From assembly GCA_023390395.1 (NCBI GenBank), contig JAEWCY010000118.1, forward strand, positions 1-23,123: DNA of 23,123 bases, in the 5' to 3' direction. The notes under the pieces were generated by a model. It was not told where the DNA came from. It made no database searches and was given only the letters and a program-made list of their open reading frames with translations. The position numbers and the translations under genes were made by a program. Positions 1 through 6,997 of this stretch are shown one piece after another (the stretch's first letter is position 1; every line of letters starts with the position of its first letter). This DNA comes from Pseudomonadota bacterium. GTDB lineage: Bacteria; Desulfobacterota; Desulfovibrionia; Desulfovibrionales; Desulfovibrionaceae.

Positions 1-127
1 CCAAGTGGCTCTGGACTTACAACAACGAACGGCCCAACATGGGCATCGGCGGCATCACCCCGAGGCAAAAACTGAGAACGGCTGCATAGCCCTACTTTTC
101 AGACCGCCTAAAAAGGGGAGGATTACC
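1..127 (+). mobile_element. right end of an IS3-family insertion sequence
   Basis: The transposase stop codon is followed within 40 bases by a stretch at 92-127 that begins CTACTTTTC and ends in a run of A, then GGGGAGGATTACC. This layout resembles the right terminal inverted repeat of IS3-group elements and would put the element's end near 127. The left end is outside the window, so the inverted repeat and target duplication cannot be checked. The boundary is inferred from memory of related ends. Confidence 0.55.
3..89 (+). CDS. IS3-family transposase, C-terminal end (partial)
   Basis: Only the last 28 codons are in the window, ending at TAG 87-89; the 5' part lies outside. The translated tail carries the signature that closes the rve/DDE integrase domain of IS3-family OrfB transposases: a WTYNNERPN stretch followed by GIGGITPRQKL. 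This is the usual C-terminal end of the catalytic domain, which cuts and joins the element's ends. Frame 3 was chosen because the match is exact and ends close to a terminal-repeat-like sequence. Whether the full element is intact cannot be judged from here. Confidence 0.85.
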   Translation, partial: KWLWTYNNERPNMGIGGITPRQKLRTAA

Positions 128-439
128 CTATCGCAATACCCAACCAAAAACGCAGCCCCCTGCGCATTTGATCCAGCTTCATCTCCTCACCCCAACCAAA
201 CGATTTCGGTGAAAAAAAATTTCCCAACCATCTGGTTTGAATTTTTTTTGCAACCTAAACTAAATATATTGAATAATATCACTATATTAAAAATTTATTC
301 TGTAAAACAAGTAGAATACTCGGAATACGGAACAAGCAAGCGGGGCAATGAAGGGAAAAACAAGACGGGACGGGGAGATATAGCGGGAAGCACCAACGGT
401 AGACCAACGGTAATGACGAACCCTACCCCCTGAATACAG
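128..439. other. gene-free AT-rich stretch between IS end and tRNA-Pro
   Basis: About 310 bases without a credible gene. The part at 205-310 is strongly AT-rich, with A and T homopolymers and ATATATT-type runs, in sharp contrast to the GC-rich DNA on the right. One open frame crosses it, but it starts inside the transposase in the wrong frame and has no ribosome binding site or recognisable protein. The composition suggests foreign or degenerate DNA. No origin, CRISPR or RNA gene could be recognised. Confidence 0.5.
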
Positions 440-474
440 AAAAGGGGTCGCTAGCTTGGTTAGCTAACTACCCC
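440..474 (-). terminator. rho-independent terminator of tRNA-Pro
   Basis: The arms 444-456 and 462-474 are inverted repeats (GGGGT...GCT on one side, AGC...ACCCC on the other) around a 5-base loop, with a small internal mismatch. Read on the minus strand, the hairpin is followed by TTTT (complement of 440-443). It lies 16 bases beyond the CCA end of the tRNA, as expected for its terminator. Confidence 0.8.
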
Positions 475-490
475 TATTTCTTGAAATCTT

Positions 491-567
491 TGGTCGGGAT
501 GAGAGGATTTGAACCTCCGACCCCCTGAACCCCATTCAGGTGCGCTCCCAGACTGCGCTACATCCCG
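491..567 (-). tRNA. tRNA-Pro (anticodon GGG)
   Basis: On the minus strand the gene runs from 567 to 491. The 7-base acceptor stem CGGGATG pairs with CATCCCG (495-501 and 561-567), followed by discriminator A and an encoded CCA (491-493). The anticodon arm is CCTGA-loop-TCAGG, with loop ATGGGGT giving anticodon GGG, which reads CCC proline codons. The T arm contains GGTTCGAATCC. All four arms fold. A sigma70-like promoter and a terminator flank it. tRNA-Pro 3' ends are possible integration sites, and the IS remnant lies on that side. Confidence 0.96.
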
Positions 568-582
568 ACGCGAAGGAATCGG

Positions 583-611
583 AACTTAGGGAGCAGGCGA
601 GATTTTGTCAA
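583..611 (-). promoter_or_regulatory. sigma70-type promoter of tRNA-Pro
   Basis: On the minus strand a perfect -35 TTGACA (606-611) is separated by 17 bases from a -10-like TAAGTT (583-588). The tRNA 5' end is about 15 bases further on, fitting a short leader. The -10 matches the consensus only in part, so the exact start is inferred. Confidence 0.7.
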
Positions 612-721
612 GGACAAATCCGCATCCATCGGAATTTATGCGACGACGTTCCACTCCGCTCCCGTTGCGGCGGCTGCCGACGACTGCTATCCCTCGGACA
701 TTCCGCCCGAAGGACGTCAAT

Positions 722-2254
722 ATGGACGAATGGCCCGTCCTTGTCACCGGCGCGACAGGCTATGTCGGCGGCCGGCTCGTGCCGGCGCTCCTGGCCGCCA
801 GGCGCCGCGTCCGCGCCGTGGCCAGGTCCCCGGAAAAACTGCGCTGCCGCCCCTTCGCCGCACATCCCGCCTGCGAACTGGCCACCGCCGACATCCGCGA
901 CCAGCAGGCCATGCGACTCGCCGCCCAAGGCTGCCGGGTCGCCTACTACCTCGTTCACTCCATGCACTCCCGAAACCGGGACTTCGCCGACGCCGACCGC
1001 CAGGCCGCCGCAGTCATGGCCCGCGTCGCCGCGGACACCGGCATCGAACGCATTATCTATCTCGGCGGCCTGGGACGCGACGACCAGCCCCTGAGCCCGC
1101 ACCTGCGCTCGCGGCACGAGGTGGCCGCCGTCCTCGCCGCCACGGGCGTGCCCGTCACCCATCTGCGCGCCGCCATGATCCTCGGCTCGGGCAGCGCCTC
1201 CTTCGAGATCATGCGCTTCCTGGTCGAACGCCTGCCCGTCATGGTCACCCCGCGCTGGGTCGCCAACCGCTGCCAGCCCATCGCCATCTCCGACGTGCTG
1301 GGCTACCTCGTCGGCTGCCTGGACGCACCGGAAACCATCGGCCGGACCTGCGACATCGGCGGCCCGGACATCCTGACCTACGCCGATCTTTTCCGGCTCT
1401 ACGCCGAGGTGGCCGGCCTGCCGCGACGCCTGATCCTCCCCGTGCCCGTGCTCACGCCGCGCCTTTCCACCTCCTGGCTCCAGCTCGTCACACCCATGCC
1501 CAGGGCGCTCATCAAACCCCTCGTCGAGGGCCTGCGCAACGAGGTCGTGTGCCGCGACGACCGCATCCTGGCGCTTGTGCCGCGAGAACGGCTCACCTGT
1601 CGCGAGGCCATCGCCCTGGCCCTGGACAAGATCCGCCAGAACGCCGTGGAAACCACCTGCGCCGACGCCGGCGACGCCGTGCCGCCGGAATGGGCCGCCT
1701 GCGGCGACGCGCCCTATGCCGGCGGCACGGTCTTCCAGTGCGGCTGGAAGGCCGTGCTGACCGCGCCCCTGGAGGACGTCTGGCGGGCCGTGGCGCGCAT
1801 CGGCGGCGAAACGGGCTGGTATTGGGGAAACTGGATGTGGCGGCTGCGGGGCTTTTGCGACCAGTTGATCGGCGGCGTGGGCCTGCGCCGGGTCACCAGC
1901 CGCCGCGATCCGCCCCGTGTCGGCGACCCCCTGGACTTCTGGCGGGTGGCCGCCGTGGACGCGCCGCGCCGGCTGCTGCTCGTGGCCGAGATGCGTACCC
2001 CGGGCGAGGCCCTGCTGGAGTTTCGCCTGCGACCTGTGGGGCCGGACGCGACGGAGGTCGCGGTCCACTCGAAGTTCCTGCCGCGCGGCCTGGCCGGGCT
2101 GGCCTACTGGTATGCGCTGCTGCTGCCCCACAACCTCGTCTTCGCCGGCCTGCTGCGGGGGCTGGCGGCCAGCCTCGGCACGACCCTCGCCAGTGCGCCG
2201 CGACGCTTCACGCCGCACCTGCCCGCCGCCTGCCGCCTGCCGGGGCGTCCGTGA
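722..2254 (+). CDS. NAD(P)-binding epimerase-like protein with C-terminal DUF2867/SRPBCC-type domain
   Basis: A 510-residue protein. The N-terminus has the Rossmann motif TGATGYVG (residues 9-16) of atypical short-chain dehydrogenases (NmrA/SDR_a5-like, YbjT type), followed by the AVARS NADP-side segment and a YYLVHSM motif. From about residue 335 the sequence changes to a second domain rich in Trp and Arg. It carries WYWGNWMWR and resembles the SRPBCC/DUF2867 part of this two-domain family. The ATG at 722 was preferred over an in-frame ATG at 605 because AAGGA lies just upstream and the longer form would overlap the tRNA promoter. The substrate is unknown; a cytoplasmic oxidoreductase or NAD(P)-binding role is likely. 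Its stop overlaps the start of the next gene. Confidence 0.85.
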   Translation: MDEWPVLVTGATGYVGGRLVPALLAARRRVRAVARSPEKLRCRPFAAHPACELATADIRDQQAMRLAAQGCRVAYYLVHSMHSRNRDFADADRQAAAVMARVAADTGIERIIYLGGLGRDDQPLSPHLRSRHEVAAVLAATGVPVTHLRAAMILGSGSASFEIMRFLVERLPVMVTPRWVANRCQPIAISDVLGYLVGCLDAPETIGRTCDIGGPDILTYADLFRLYAEVAGLPRRLILPVPVLTPRLSTSWLQLVTPMPRALIKPLVEGLRNEVVCRDDRILALVPRERLTCREAIALALDKIRQNAVETTCADAGDAVPPEWAACGDAPYAGGTVFQCGWKAVLTAPLEDVWRAVARIGGETGWYWGNWMWRLRGFCDQLIGGVGLRRVTSRRDPPRVGDPLDFWRVAAVDAPRRLLLVAEMRTPGEALLEFRLRPVGPDATEVAVHSKFLPRGLAGLAYWYALLLPHNLVFAGLLRGLAASLGTTLASAPRRFTPHLPAACRLPGRP

Positions 2255-2733
2255 GCGACGCCGCGCCCGGCATCCGGCCGGCCCTGCCCGGAGACGCGGC
2301 GGCCATGGCCCGGGTCTTCGCCGTCGCCATCGAGACCAAGGCCCGGGACAGCTACGGGCCCCGGGAACGCGCCGCCTGGACGGCCCGGGGAACGCCCGAG
2401 CGTTTCGCGGCCATGCTCGACGACCCGCGAAACCGCTTGTTCGTGGCTGTTGCGGGAGGCGTCGTCGCGGGCATGGCCGGCCTGACCGGCTGCGAACTGA
2501 GCCTGCTCTACACCGCCCCGGACGCCCCCGCCGGCTGCGGCGCGGCGCTTCTCGCCGCCGTGGAGGACGCGGCCCGGGCCGACGGCATCGCCGGCCTCGG
2601 CGTCACCGCCTCCCGCAACGCCCTGCCCTTCTACCTCCGTCACGGCTACGCCATGGTGCGGCTGGCCACCCGGCCCCTGCCCGGCGGCGTGGCCTTGCCG
2701 GTGTGCCTCATGGCCAAGGCCCTGTTCCCCTGA
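2251..2733 (+). CDS. GNAT-family N-acetyltransferase
   Basis: A 160-residue protein. It starts at GTG 2251, which overlaps the previous stop codon in a GTGA arrangement, so translational coupling is likely. The fold order fits GNAT. An N-terminal IRPALPGDAAAMA strand-helix is followed by the central strand pair FVAVAGGVVAGMAGL. Next comes LSLLYTAPDAPAGCGAALL, which matches the acetyl-CoA pyrophosphate loop region. The C-terminal segment LGVTASRNALPFYLRHGY is typical of the family. It would transfer an acetyl group from acetyl-CoA to an amine. The acceptor cannot be predicted, although the fused start suggests a link with the epimerase-like protein. Confidence 0.88.
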   Translation: MSDAAPGIRPALPGDAAAMARVFAVAIETKARDSYGPRERAAWTARGTPERFAAMLDDPRNRLFVAVAGGVVAGMAGLTGCELSLLYTAPDAPAGCGAALLAAVEDAARADGIAGLGVTASRNALPFYLRHGYAMVRLATRPLPGGVALPVCLMAKALFP

Positions 2734-3000
2734 GAACCCACGATTCGTGGACCGTTCCACGGCCCATGGCGGCCGGTTCCACGACCCGGGATTTCCAAGA
2801 CGAGCGGCCAGCGCCCCCTGTGACTGATTCTTCAAAAAAACTTCTTTTATTTCGAAGCGATATGCGAAGTGTGACTGCCAAGCCCCGGCCGCGTCCTTCC
2901 GGCATGCGCCTTGCTTCTTCCTGCGACGACGCCCGGCCAAGCCGGAACCGCCGACCATGTCGCCAAACGGCGAAGGGGGATTCGGAGCCACGCGGGCCGT

Positions 3001-3027
3001 CGTCGCGGGACCTCCCGTCCCGCGACG
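3001..3027. repeat. perfect inverted repeat (11-bp stem)
   Basis: CGTCGCGGGAC (3001-3011) is followed by a 5-base loop and its exact reverse complement at 3017-3027. No T tract follows on either strand, so it is not a standard intrinsic terminator. Confidence 0.65.
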
Positions 3028-3069
3028 GGCACGCGGTTCCCCCCGGACACTGTTCCCGCCGATCCGTCG

Positions 3070-3103
3070 TGGGCCGCTTCCTCCCCCCGAGGGAAGCGGC
3101 CCA
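3070..3103 (+). terminator. possible terminator hairpin (12-bp stem)
   Basis: TGGGCCGCTTCC (3070-3081) pairs perfectly with GGAAGCGGCCCA (3092-3103) around a 10-base C-rich loop. It is followed by TGCGTTTT, a weak T tract on the plus strand. It could end transcripts from the acetyltransferase gene about 340 bases upstream. The short T run and the distance make this uncertain. Confidence 0.45.
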
Positions 3104-3166
3104 TGCGTTTTGGGCGGCTCCCGTCGGCGCTTCTCCGCGCGCTGCGATTGCCCCAAGTCGCTTTGA

Positions 3167-4374
3167 ACGCAGGTTGACCTTAACCGCCATCGCAAAAACG
3201 ACTTCACGGTGCAGACGCGGCCGGGCCTCCCCACGGGCTGCAAGATCGGCTACGATCCGGCGACCAACTACGCCGTCGACACGTTGTTCGAGCTGACGCC
3301 GGGTTGCATGCCCGGCAATACCTGCACGCCGAATCCCTCGGGGGGAACCCTCGGGGCGACCGACTATTTCGACGTCAGCGCCGTCAACGGCTACACGATC
3401 CCCATGCGGCTGGTCATAAACTCGTCCGGCTACGGCTGCTCCTACTCCTCGCGGGAGTTGACGGCCGACCTGCCAGTTGCCCCTATGAAAACACCAAAAC
3501 GATCTCCTCGAAATACACCTGCCCCTATCTTTCGACGGGAAACAACGGCAAAGGCGCATCCATGGCCGCCACGGACGGTTCGGACAACATCATCGGCTGC
3601 ATGCCCTTCGAATATTGGATGCATACCCAAGCCGGCGCCCGGGGCTGCACCGTGAGCGGCTCCACGCCGACCGTCCTCGATTACTATGGATGCACCTCGC
3701 AGAATCCGGGCACGAATGACAGCTATGCCTTGGAATGCACTTGGCCTGGATGCGGCGGCCCGCAATGCACCCTGGGCCCGGACGGAACGATAGGGAACTA
3801 TGCAGTGAGCACCCAGAACGACTTGAAAATATACGCCTATACAGCGAAATCCCTCGCCAGAACGAAAGGCGTTCAATACACGAACTACGTCAAAATGCTC
3901 AAGGAAATGGGGCAGAACGTCTACACATGGATGTTCGACGACAGCGTCGGAACGCTCCAATGCAACACCCCTGGGGCAAGCATCACGCTAACACTTTGCC
4001 CTGCCAACCAAACCACGCCTTACGACACGACCAACCAGAAATGGGCCTACGACTCCGCGACCAACAAATGCGTCGTCAATCCTTCCGCGGGTACGACCTA
4101 CGCCACCCAGTACGCCTGCATGGCCGCGAACGCCAAATACAGCTGTCAATCGGAGAGCGTCTCAAAAGTCGAAACCGGCAGCTCGAACCCCGTGGAATGG
4201 GTCTATCGCTATTTCAATTACTGCAAGCCCCTGGCCCCCTCCACGGCCACACCGGCCCAGATGGCCGCCAGCGTGAGCCTGGCCTCGTGCCGGACGTCCA
4301 CCTGCCAGGCCTCGGGCACCCTGCCCCACCCGGGAATCGCCGCCGAAAGCCTCCTACTCCTCAATGGCAACTGA
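3167..4374 (+). pseudogene. thaumatin-like protein, N-terminally truncated and frameshifted
   Basis: Two overlapping frames form one protein. Frame 2 from 3167 to about 3470 gives TLFELTPG, then ATDYFDVSAVNGYTIPM and ELTADL. Frame 1 from about 3470 to the stop at 4372-4374 continues with SCPYENT. It then has ECTWPGCGGPQC and, later, YTWMFDDSVGTLQC...LTLCP. These blocks parallel the thaumatin/osmotin family signatures: FxDxSxVDGFNxPM, CTADxNxxCP, and AYSYxxDDxxSTFxC...VxFCP. The frame change is placed at about 3466-3475, where one missing base restores TADL-ASCP. No start codon, ribosome binding site or signal peptide was found upstream; a TGA stands at 3164. After the thaumatin core comes a Cys-rich tail. 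Base composition is noticeably less GC-rich than the neighbours, suggesting transfer. Thaumatin-like proteins are secreted glycan-active or glycan-binding proteins; this copy looks non-functional unless the shift is a sequencing error. Confidence 0.75.
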
Positions 4375-4389
4375 GGCGGCCTCGCGCCG

Positions 4390-4432
4390 AAAAAAACGTC
4401 CCGCCGTTTCCTCTCCGGGAAGCGGCGGGACG
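4390..4432 (-). terminator. rho-independent terminator of mqnE
   Basis: CGTCCCGCCG (4397-4406) pairs with CGGCGGGACG (4423-4432), with further pairing inside. On the minus strand the hairpin is followed by a run of seven T (complement of 4390-4396). It starts about 25 bases after the mqnE stop codon. Confidence 0.9.
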
Positions 4433-4456
4433 ACGAAAACAGTCTTCAGCGGACGA

Positions 4457-5557
4457 TCAGGCGAGGGGCTTGAAGTCCGGCGTGCGCTCCACGGGGACCA
4501 TGCCGGCCGCCTCGATGGCCTGGCGCAGGTCGCGAAGCGTCAGCCCCTTGGGGCTGTCCGCGCCGGCGGCATGGCCGATGCGCTCCTCCACGATGGTGCC
4601 GTCGAAATCGTCGGCCCCGGCCCAAAGGGCCATCTGGGCCGCCTTGATGCCGAGCATGGCCCAGTAGGCCTTGAGGTGCGGGATGTTGTCCAAAAAAAGG
4701 CGCGAGACGGCCATGAGCCGCAGCACCGTCACGCCGTCCGGGCCCTTGGCCCCCAGCGGGTTGTTGCCCGGCTGGTAGGCCAGGGGGATGAAGCAGGTGA
4801 ATCCGCCGGTCAGGTCCTGCAGGTCGCGCAGGGCCGACAGGTGGGCGATGCGGTCGGCCCAGTTCTCGATGTGGCCGAAGAGCATGGTGGCGTTGGTGGG
4901 CAGCCCCATGCCGTGGGCCGTGGCGTGGACCTGCAGCCAGCGCTCGCCCGAGATCTTCTCCGGGCACAGCTTTTCGCGCAGGGCCGGGGAGAAGACCTCG
5001 GCCCCGCCGCCCGGCAGCATCATGAGCCCGGCCTCCTTGAGGGCGGCGAGGATCTCGTATTCCGAGACGCCGCCCGTGTCGGCCAGGTGGGCCACCTCCA
5101 CGGCGGTGAAGGCCTTGATGCCGGCGCCCGGCCTGGCTTGGCCGATGGCCCGCAGCATGGACAGGTAGTAGTTAAGGGGGAGCTCGGGGTTGAGCCCGCC
5201 GACCACGTGGATCTCGCGGATGGGCGCGTCGCCCCGGGCGTCCAGGTCGGCCACGATCTGCTCGACGGAAAGCGTCCGGGCCCCAGGCGCGCCCTTGACC
5301 TTGCTGAAGGCGCAAAAGCGGCAGGCGTTGACGCACACGTTGGTGAAATTGACGTGCACGTTGTGCACGTAATAGGCGCTCTTGCCGTGGCGGGCCAGGC
5401 GGGCCTCCATGGCCGCGCCGCACAGGTCGTGCAGGGGAGCGGCCACGGCCAGGACAAGGGCGTCGTCAGGCGTCAGGCGTTCGCCGGCGCGGGCCTTGGC
5501 CAGCACGGCGGCCGTTTCGCCGCCGGCCAGGGAATGGTCGGGTGTCGTTGCATTCAT
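4457..5557 (-). CDS. mqnE: aminofutalosine synthase (radical SAM), menaquinone biosynthesis
   Basis: A 366-residue radical SAM protein. The cluster motif is CVNACRFC (Cys75, Cys79, Cys82; CX3CX2C), preceded by HVNFTNV and followed by a VGGLNPELPLNYYLSML segment and IKAFTAVEVAHLA. These are characteristic of MqnE, which joins 3-(1-carboxyvinyl)oxybenzoate to SAM to make aminofutalosine in the futalosine route to menaquinone. The related MqnC cyclase has a different motif context. Length is normal for the family. It stands alone, with a terminator downstream and a 90-bp divergent intergenic region upstream; no other mqn gene is in the window. Menaquinone is the pool that the Qmo complex encoded at the right edge uses. 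Confidence 0.92.
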   Translation of the reverse strand: MNATTPDHSLAGGETAAVLAKARAGERLTPDDALVLAVAAPLHDLCGAAMEARLARHGKSAYYVHNVHVNFTNVCVNACRFCAFSKVKGAPGARTLSVEQIVADLDARGDAPIREIHVVGGLNPELPLNYYLSMLRAIGQARPGAGIKAFTAVEVAHLADTGGVSEYEILAALKEAGLMMLPGGGAEVFSPALREKLCPEKISGERWLQVHATAHGMGLPTNATMLFGHIENWADRIAHLSALRDLQDLTGGFTCFIPLAYQPGNNPLGAKGPDGVTVLRLMAVSRLFLDNIPHLKAYWAMLGIKAAQMALWAGADDFDGTIVEERIGHAAGADSPKGLTLRDLRQAIEAAGMVPVERTPDFKPLA

Positions 5558-5647
5558 GGTTGTGGCAAGGTAAGAAGTGTTCGTTGGCGCAACCTCTACC
5601 CCTTTTCCCCGCCGTCCGCCAGGGCGGCGACGGACGCGAGGCCGGCC

Positions 5648-6208
5648 ATGTCCCGACTGTCACCCTTCGCCCTGGCGGCGGCGCTGCTTTTCTTCGCCGC
5701 CCCCTGCCCGGCCGCCGGACCCGCCCCGGCCGCGGGCGGCGACGAATCCACCCAGGCGCTCACGAAATTCTTCCAGGGCACCACGCGCTCGCTGCCGGCG
5801 GCGGCCATCGACTTCACCATCGAGGCCGGCTACGCCGTGCTCAACACGTCCAGCCCCGACAGTTCCGGCCGCTACGCCATGACCGCCATCAACGTGACCC
5901 GCGTGGCCCCGGACATCTACCGCCTGGACGTGAGCCTGGAAAAGCCCCTGTCCCGCGACGTGCAGACCTTCGACCAGCCCTATTTCTTCACAGACCAGCG
6001 CAGCTACTATTTCTGGTACCAGAACGGCGAACGCATCGTCTTCAAGATCGGCAACCAGAAGACCGTGGTGAACCTCGGCCGCAAGGAGGTGATGCGCGTG
6101 GACATCAAGTCGCCCGACACCTACGTCATCGACCGCGAGACCATGCTGCGCAACATCTCCTTTGCCGACGGCCAGGCCACCATCCACCTCCAGCTCAAGT
6201 TCCGCTGA
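5648..6208 (+). CDS. exported protein of unknown function, LolA/outer-membrane-carrier-like size
   Basis: A 186-residue protein beginning with a clear signal peptide (Arg, then a hydrophobic AALLFFAAPCPAA run), so it is probably periplasmic; the mature part starts near residue 25-30. The remainder is rich in alternating hydrophobic and polar segments. Stretches such as YFFTDQRSYYFWYQNGERIVF and TIHLQLKF suggest a beta-sheet protein. This vaguely recalls LolA/LolB-type half-barrels, but no diagnostic motif was found. The start at 5648 precedes the signal peptide; the upstream open frame is antisense to mqnE. It is the first of a run of plus-strand genes, with 12 bases to the next. Function unknown. 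Confidence 0.75.
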   Translation: MSRLSPFALAAALLFFAAPCPAAGPAPAAGGDESTQALTKFFQGTTRSLPAAAIDFTIEAGYAVLNTSSPDSSGRYAMTAINVTRVAPDIYRLDVSLEKPLSRDVQTFDQPYFFTDQRSYYFWYQNGERIVFKIGNQKTVVNLGRKEVMRVDIKSPDTYVIDRETMLRNISFADGQATIHLQLKFR

Positions 6209-6220
6209 CAAGGACGCCCC

Positions 6221-6712
6221 ATGCCCGACACCCCCGCCGCGACGTACCTGCCCCTGTTCAAGCTCCTCCACGCCGCCGGTCTGCCCCTGTTCGTCGAGAC
6301 CGCCACCGGCGTGGGCGACGTCGCCCATGCCGCCGGCGACGCCTTCGACACCGTGATCACCATGGAAGCCGACCCGGCCCTGTACGAGGCCGCCCACGCG
6401 AGGCTCTCCGGCCGCAAAGGCATCCTGCCGCTTAGGGGCGACGGCCTGGCCATGCTCGGGGACCTGCTGCCCCGGCTGGCCGCGCCGGCCGTCTTCTGGC
6501 TGAGCGTCCCCCCGGCTCCGGGCGAGGGCCTGCCCGGGGGCCTGGCCGCCATCCTGGCCGACCCGCGCGGCCATGTCCTGTGCCTGCCGGGCCGTTCCGC
6601 GCCGGACGCGGCCCTGGCCCCCGACCGCGACGCCGTGGTCCGCGACGGCGTCCTGCTGCTCGTGCCCCGCGACAACGCCGCCCTGCGCCGGGCGCTTTCG
6701 CTCCCGGCCTGA
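6221..6712 (+). CDS. SAM-methyltransferase-like protein, probably degenerate
   Basis: A 163-residue protein starting at ATG 6221 after AAGGA. The order of elements is that of the first half of a class I methyltransferase-like Rossmann fold. FVETATGVGD sits where the SAM-binding loop would be, followed by TVITMEADPALYEAAHARL (acidic residue at the end of strand 2) and then GDGLAMLGDLL and PAVFWLSV. The glycine loop is weak and the C-terminal half is short, so activity is doubtful. It follows the exported protein closely and may be co-transcribed. A second protein of this general type lies at 17547. The substrate is unknown. Confidence 0.6.
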   Translation: MPDTPAATYLPLFKLLHAAGLPLFVETATGVGDVAHAAGDAFDTVITMEADPALYEAAHARLSGRKGILPLRGDGLAMLGDLLPRLAAPAVFWLSVPPAPGEGLPGGLAAILADPRGHVLCLPGRSAPDAALAPDRDAVVRDGVLLLVPRDNAALRRALSLPA

Positions 6713-6781
6713 GCCGGCGGCCTTGCGCCCCGGGAAAGGCTGGCGTAAGGAGTTGCCCGCATCATCCGTCGGAGGAACCGC

Positions 6782-6973
6782 ATGAAGCTCGCCCTGGCCA
6801 TCGCCTGCGCCCTGTGCCTGACGCTCACCGGCACGCTGTTCGCCTTTTCCCGGGCCACGCCCGGCGAATCCTACGCCGCCTACGCCGATGCGACGCAAAA
6901 CGTCTCCTCGTGCGAACTGTCCTCGTGCGGCTGCCTGGGCCTGCGTTGCTCCTGCTTCGACTGCGGCAAGTAG
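6782..6973 (+). CDS. small exported cysteine-rich peptide
   Basis: A 63-residue product with a good ribosome binding site (GGAGG, 6 bases before ATG 6782). Residues 1-25 form a signal peptide (MKLALAIACALCLTLTG...). The mature part is only about 35 residues and ends in a tail with six Cys in the last 21 residues (SSCELSSCGCLGLRCSCFDC). This could bind metal or form disulfides. Two further Cys sit in the hydrophobic segment; neither is in a good lipobox. Its stop is 24 bases upstream of an Lgt-like gene, in the same reading frame, so the two are very likely co-expressed. I recognise no family. Small size, ribosome binding site and signal peptide argue that it is real. Confidence 0.7.
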   Translation: MKLALAIACALCLTLTGTLFAFSRATPGESYAAYADATQNVSSCELSSCGCLGLRCSCFDCGK

Positions 6974-6997
6974 CCCGCCGTCCCCCTTTCGCGCGCC

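Larger units (their letters stand above)
2734..3166. other. gene-free interval with two strong hairpins
   Basis: About 430 bases between the acetyltransferase and the thaumatin-like remnant hold no credible gene. The first part contains two near-identical TTCCACG segments (2755-2805), and there is an A/T-rich patch at 2832-2855. Two perfect inverted repeats lie at 3001-3027 and 3070-3103. Open frames here have no ribosome binding site or recognisable product. The missing N-terminal coding part of the thaumatin-like gene was looked for and not found. Confidence 0.5.

Noticed and set aside
5..433. Plus-strand open frame of 142 codons at the left edge
   Set aside because: It begins inside the transposase in the wrong frame and crosses AT-rich DNA. 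No ribosome binding site or recognisable protein.
608..2218. Long minus-strand open frame (536 codons) opposite the epimerase-like gene
   Set aside because: It is a GC-rich shadow of the real gene; it has no recognisable motif, and low-complexity Gly/Ala/Gln composition typical of antisense frames.
2830..2870. AT-rich patch that could be a promoter for the thaumatin-like remnant
   Set aside because: No acceptable -35/-10 pair was found, and the remnant's coding sequence begins over 300 bases further on without a start codon.
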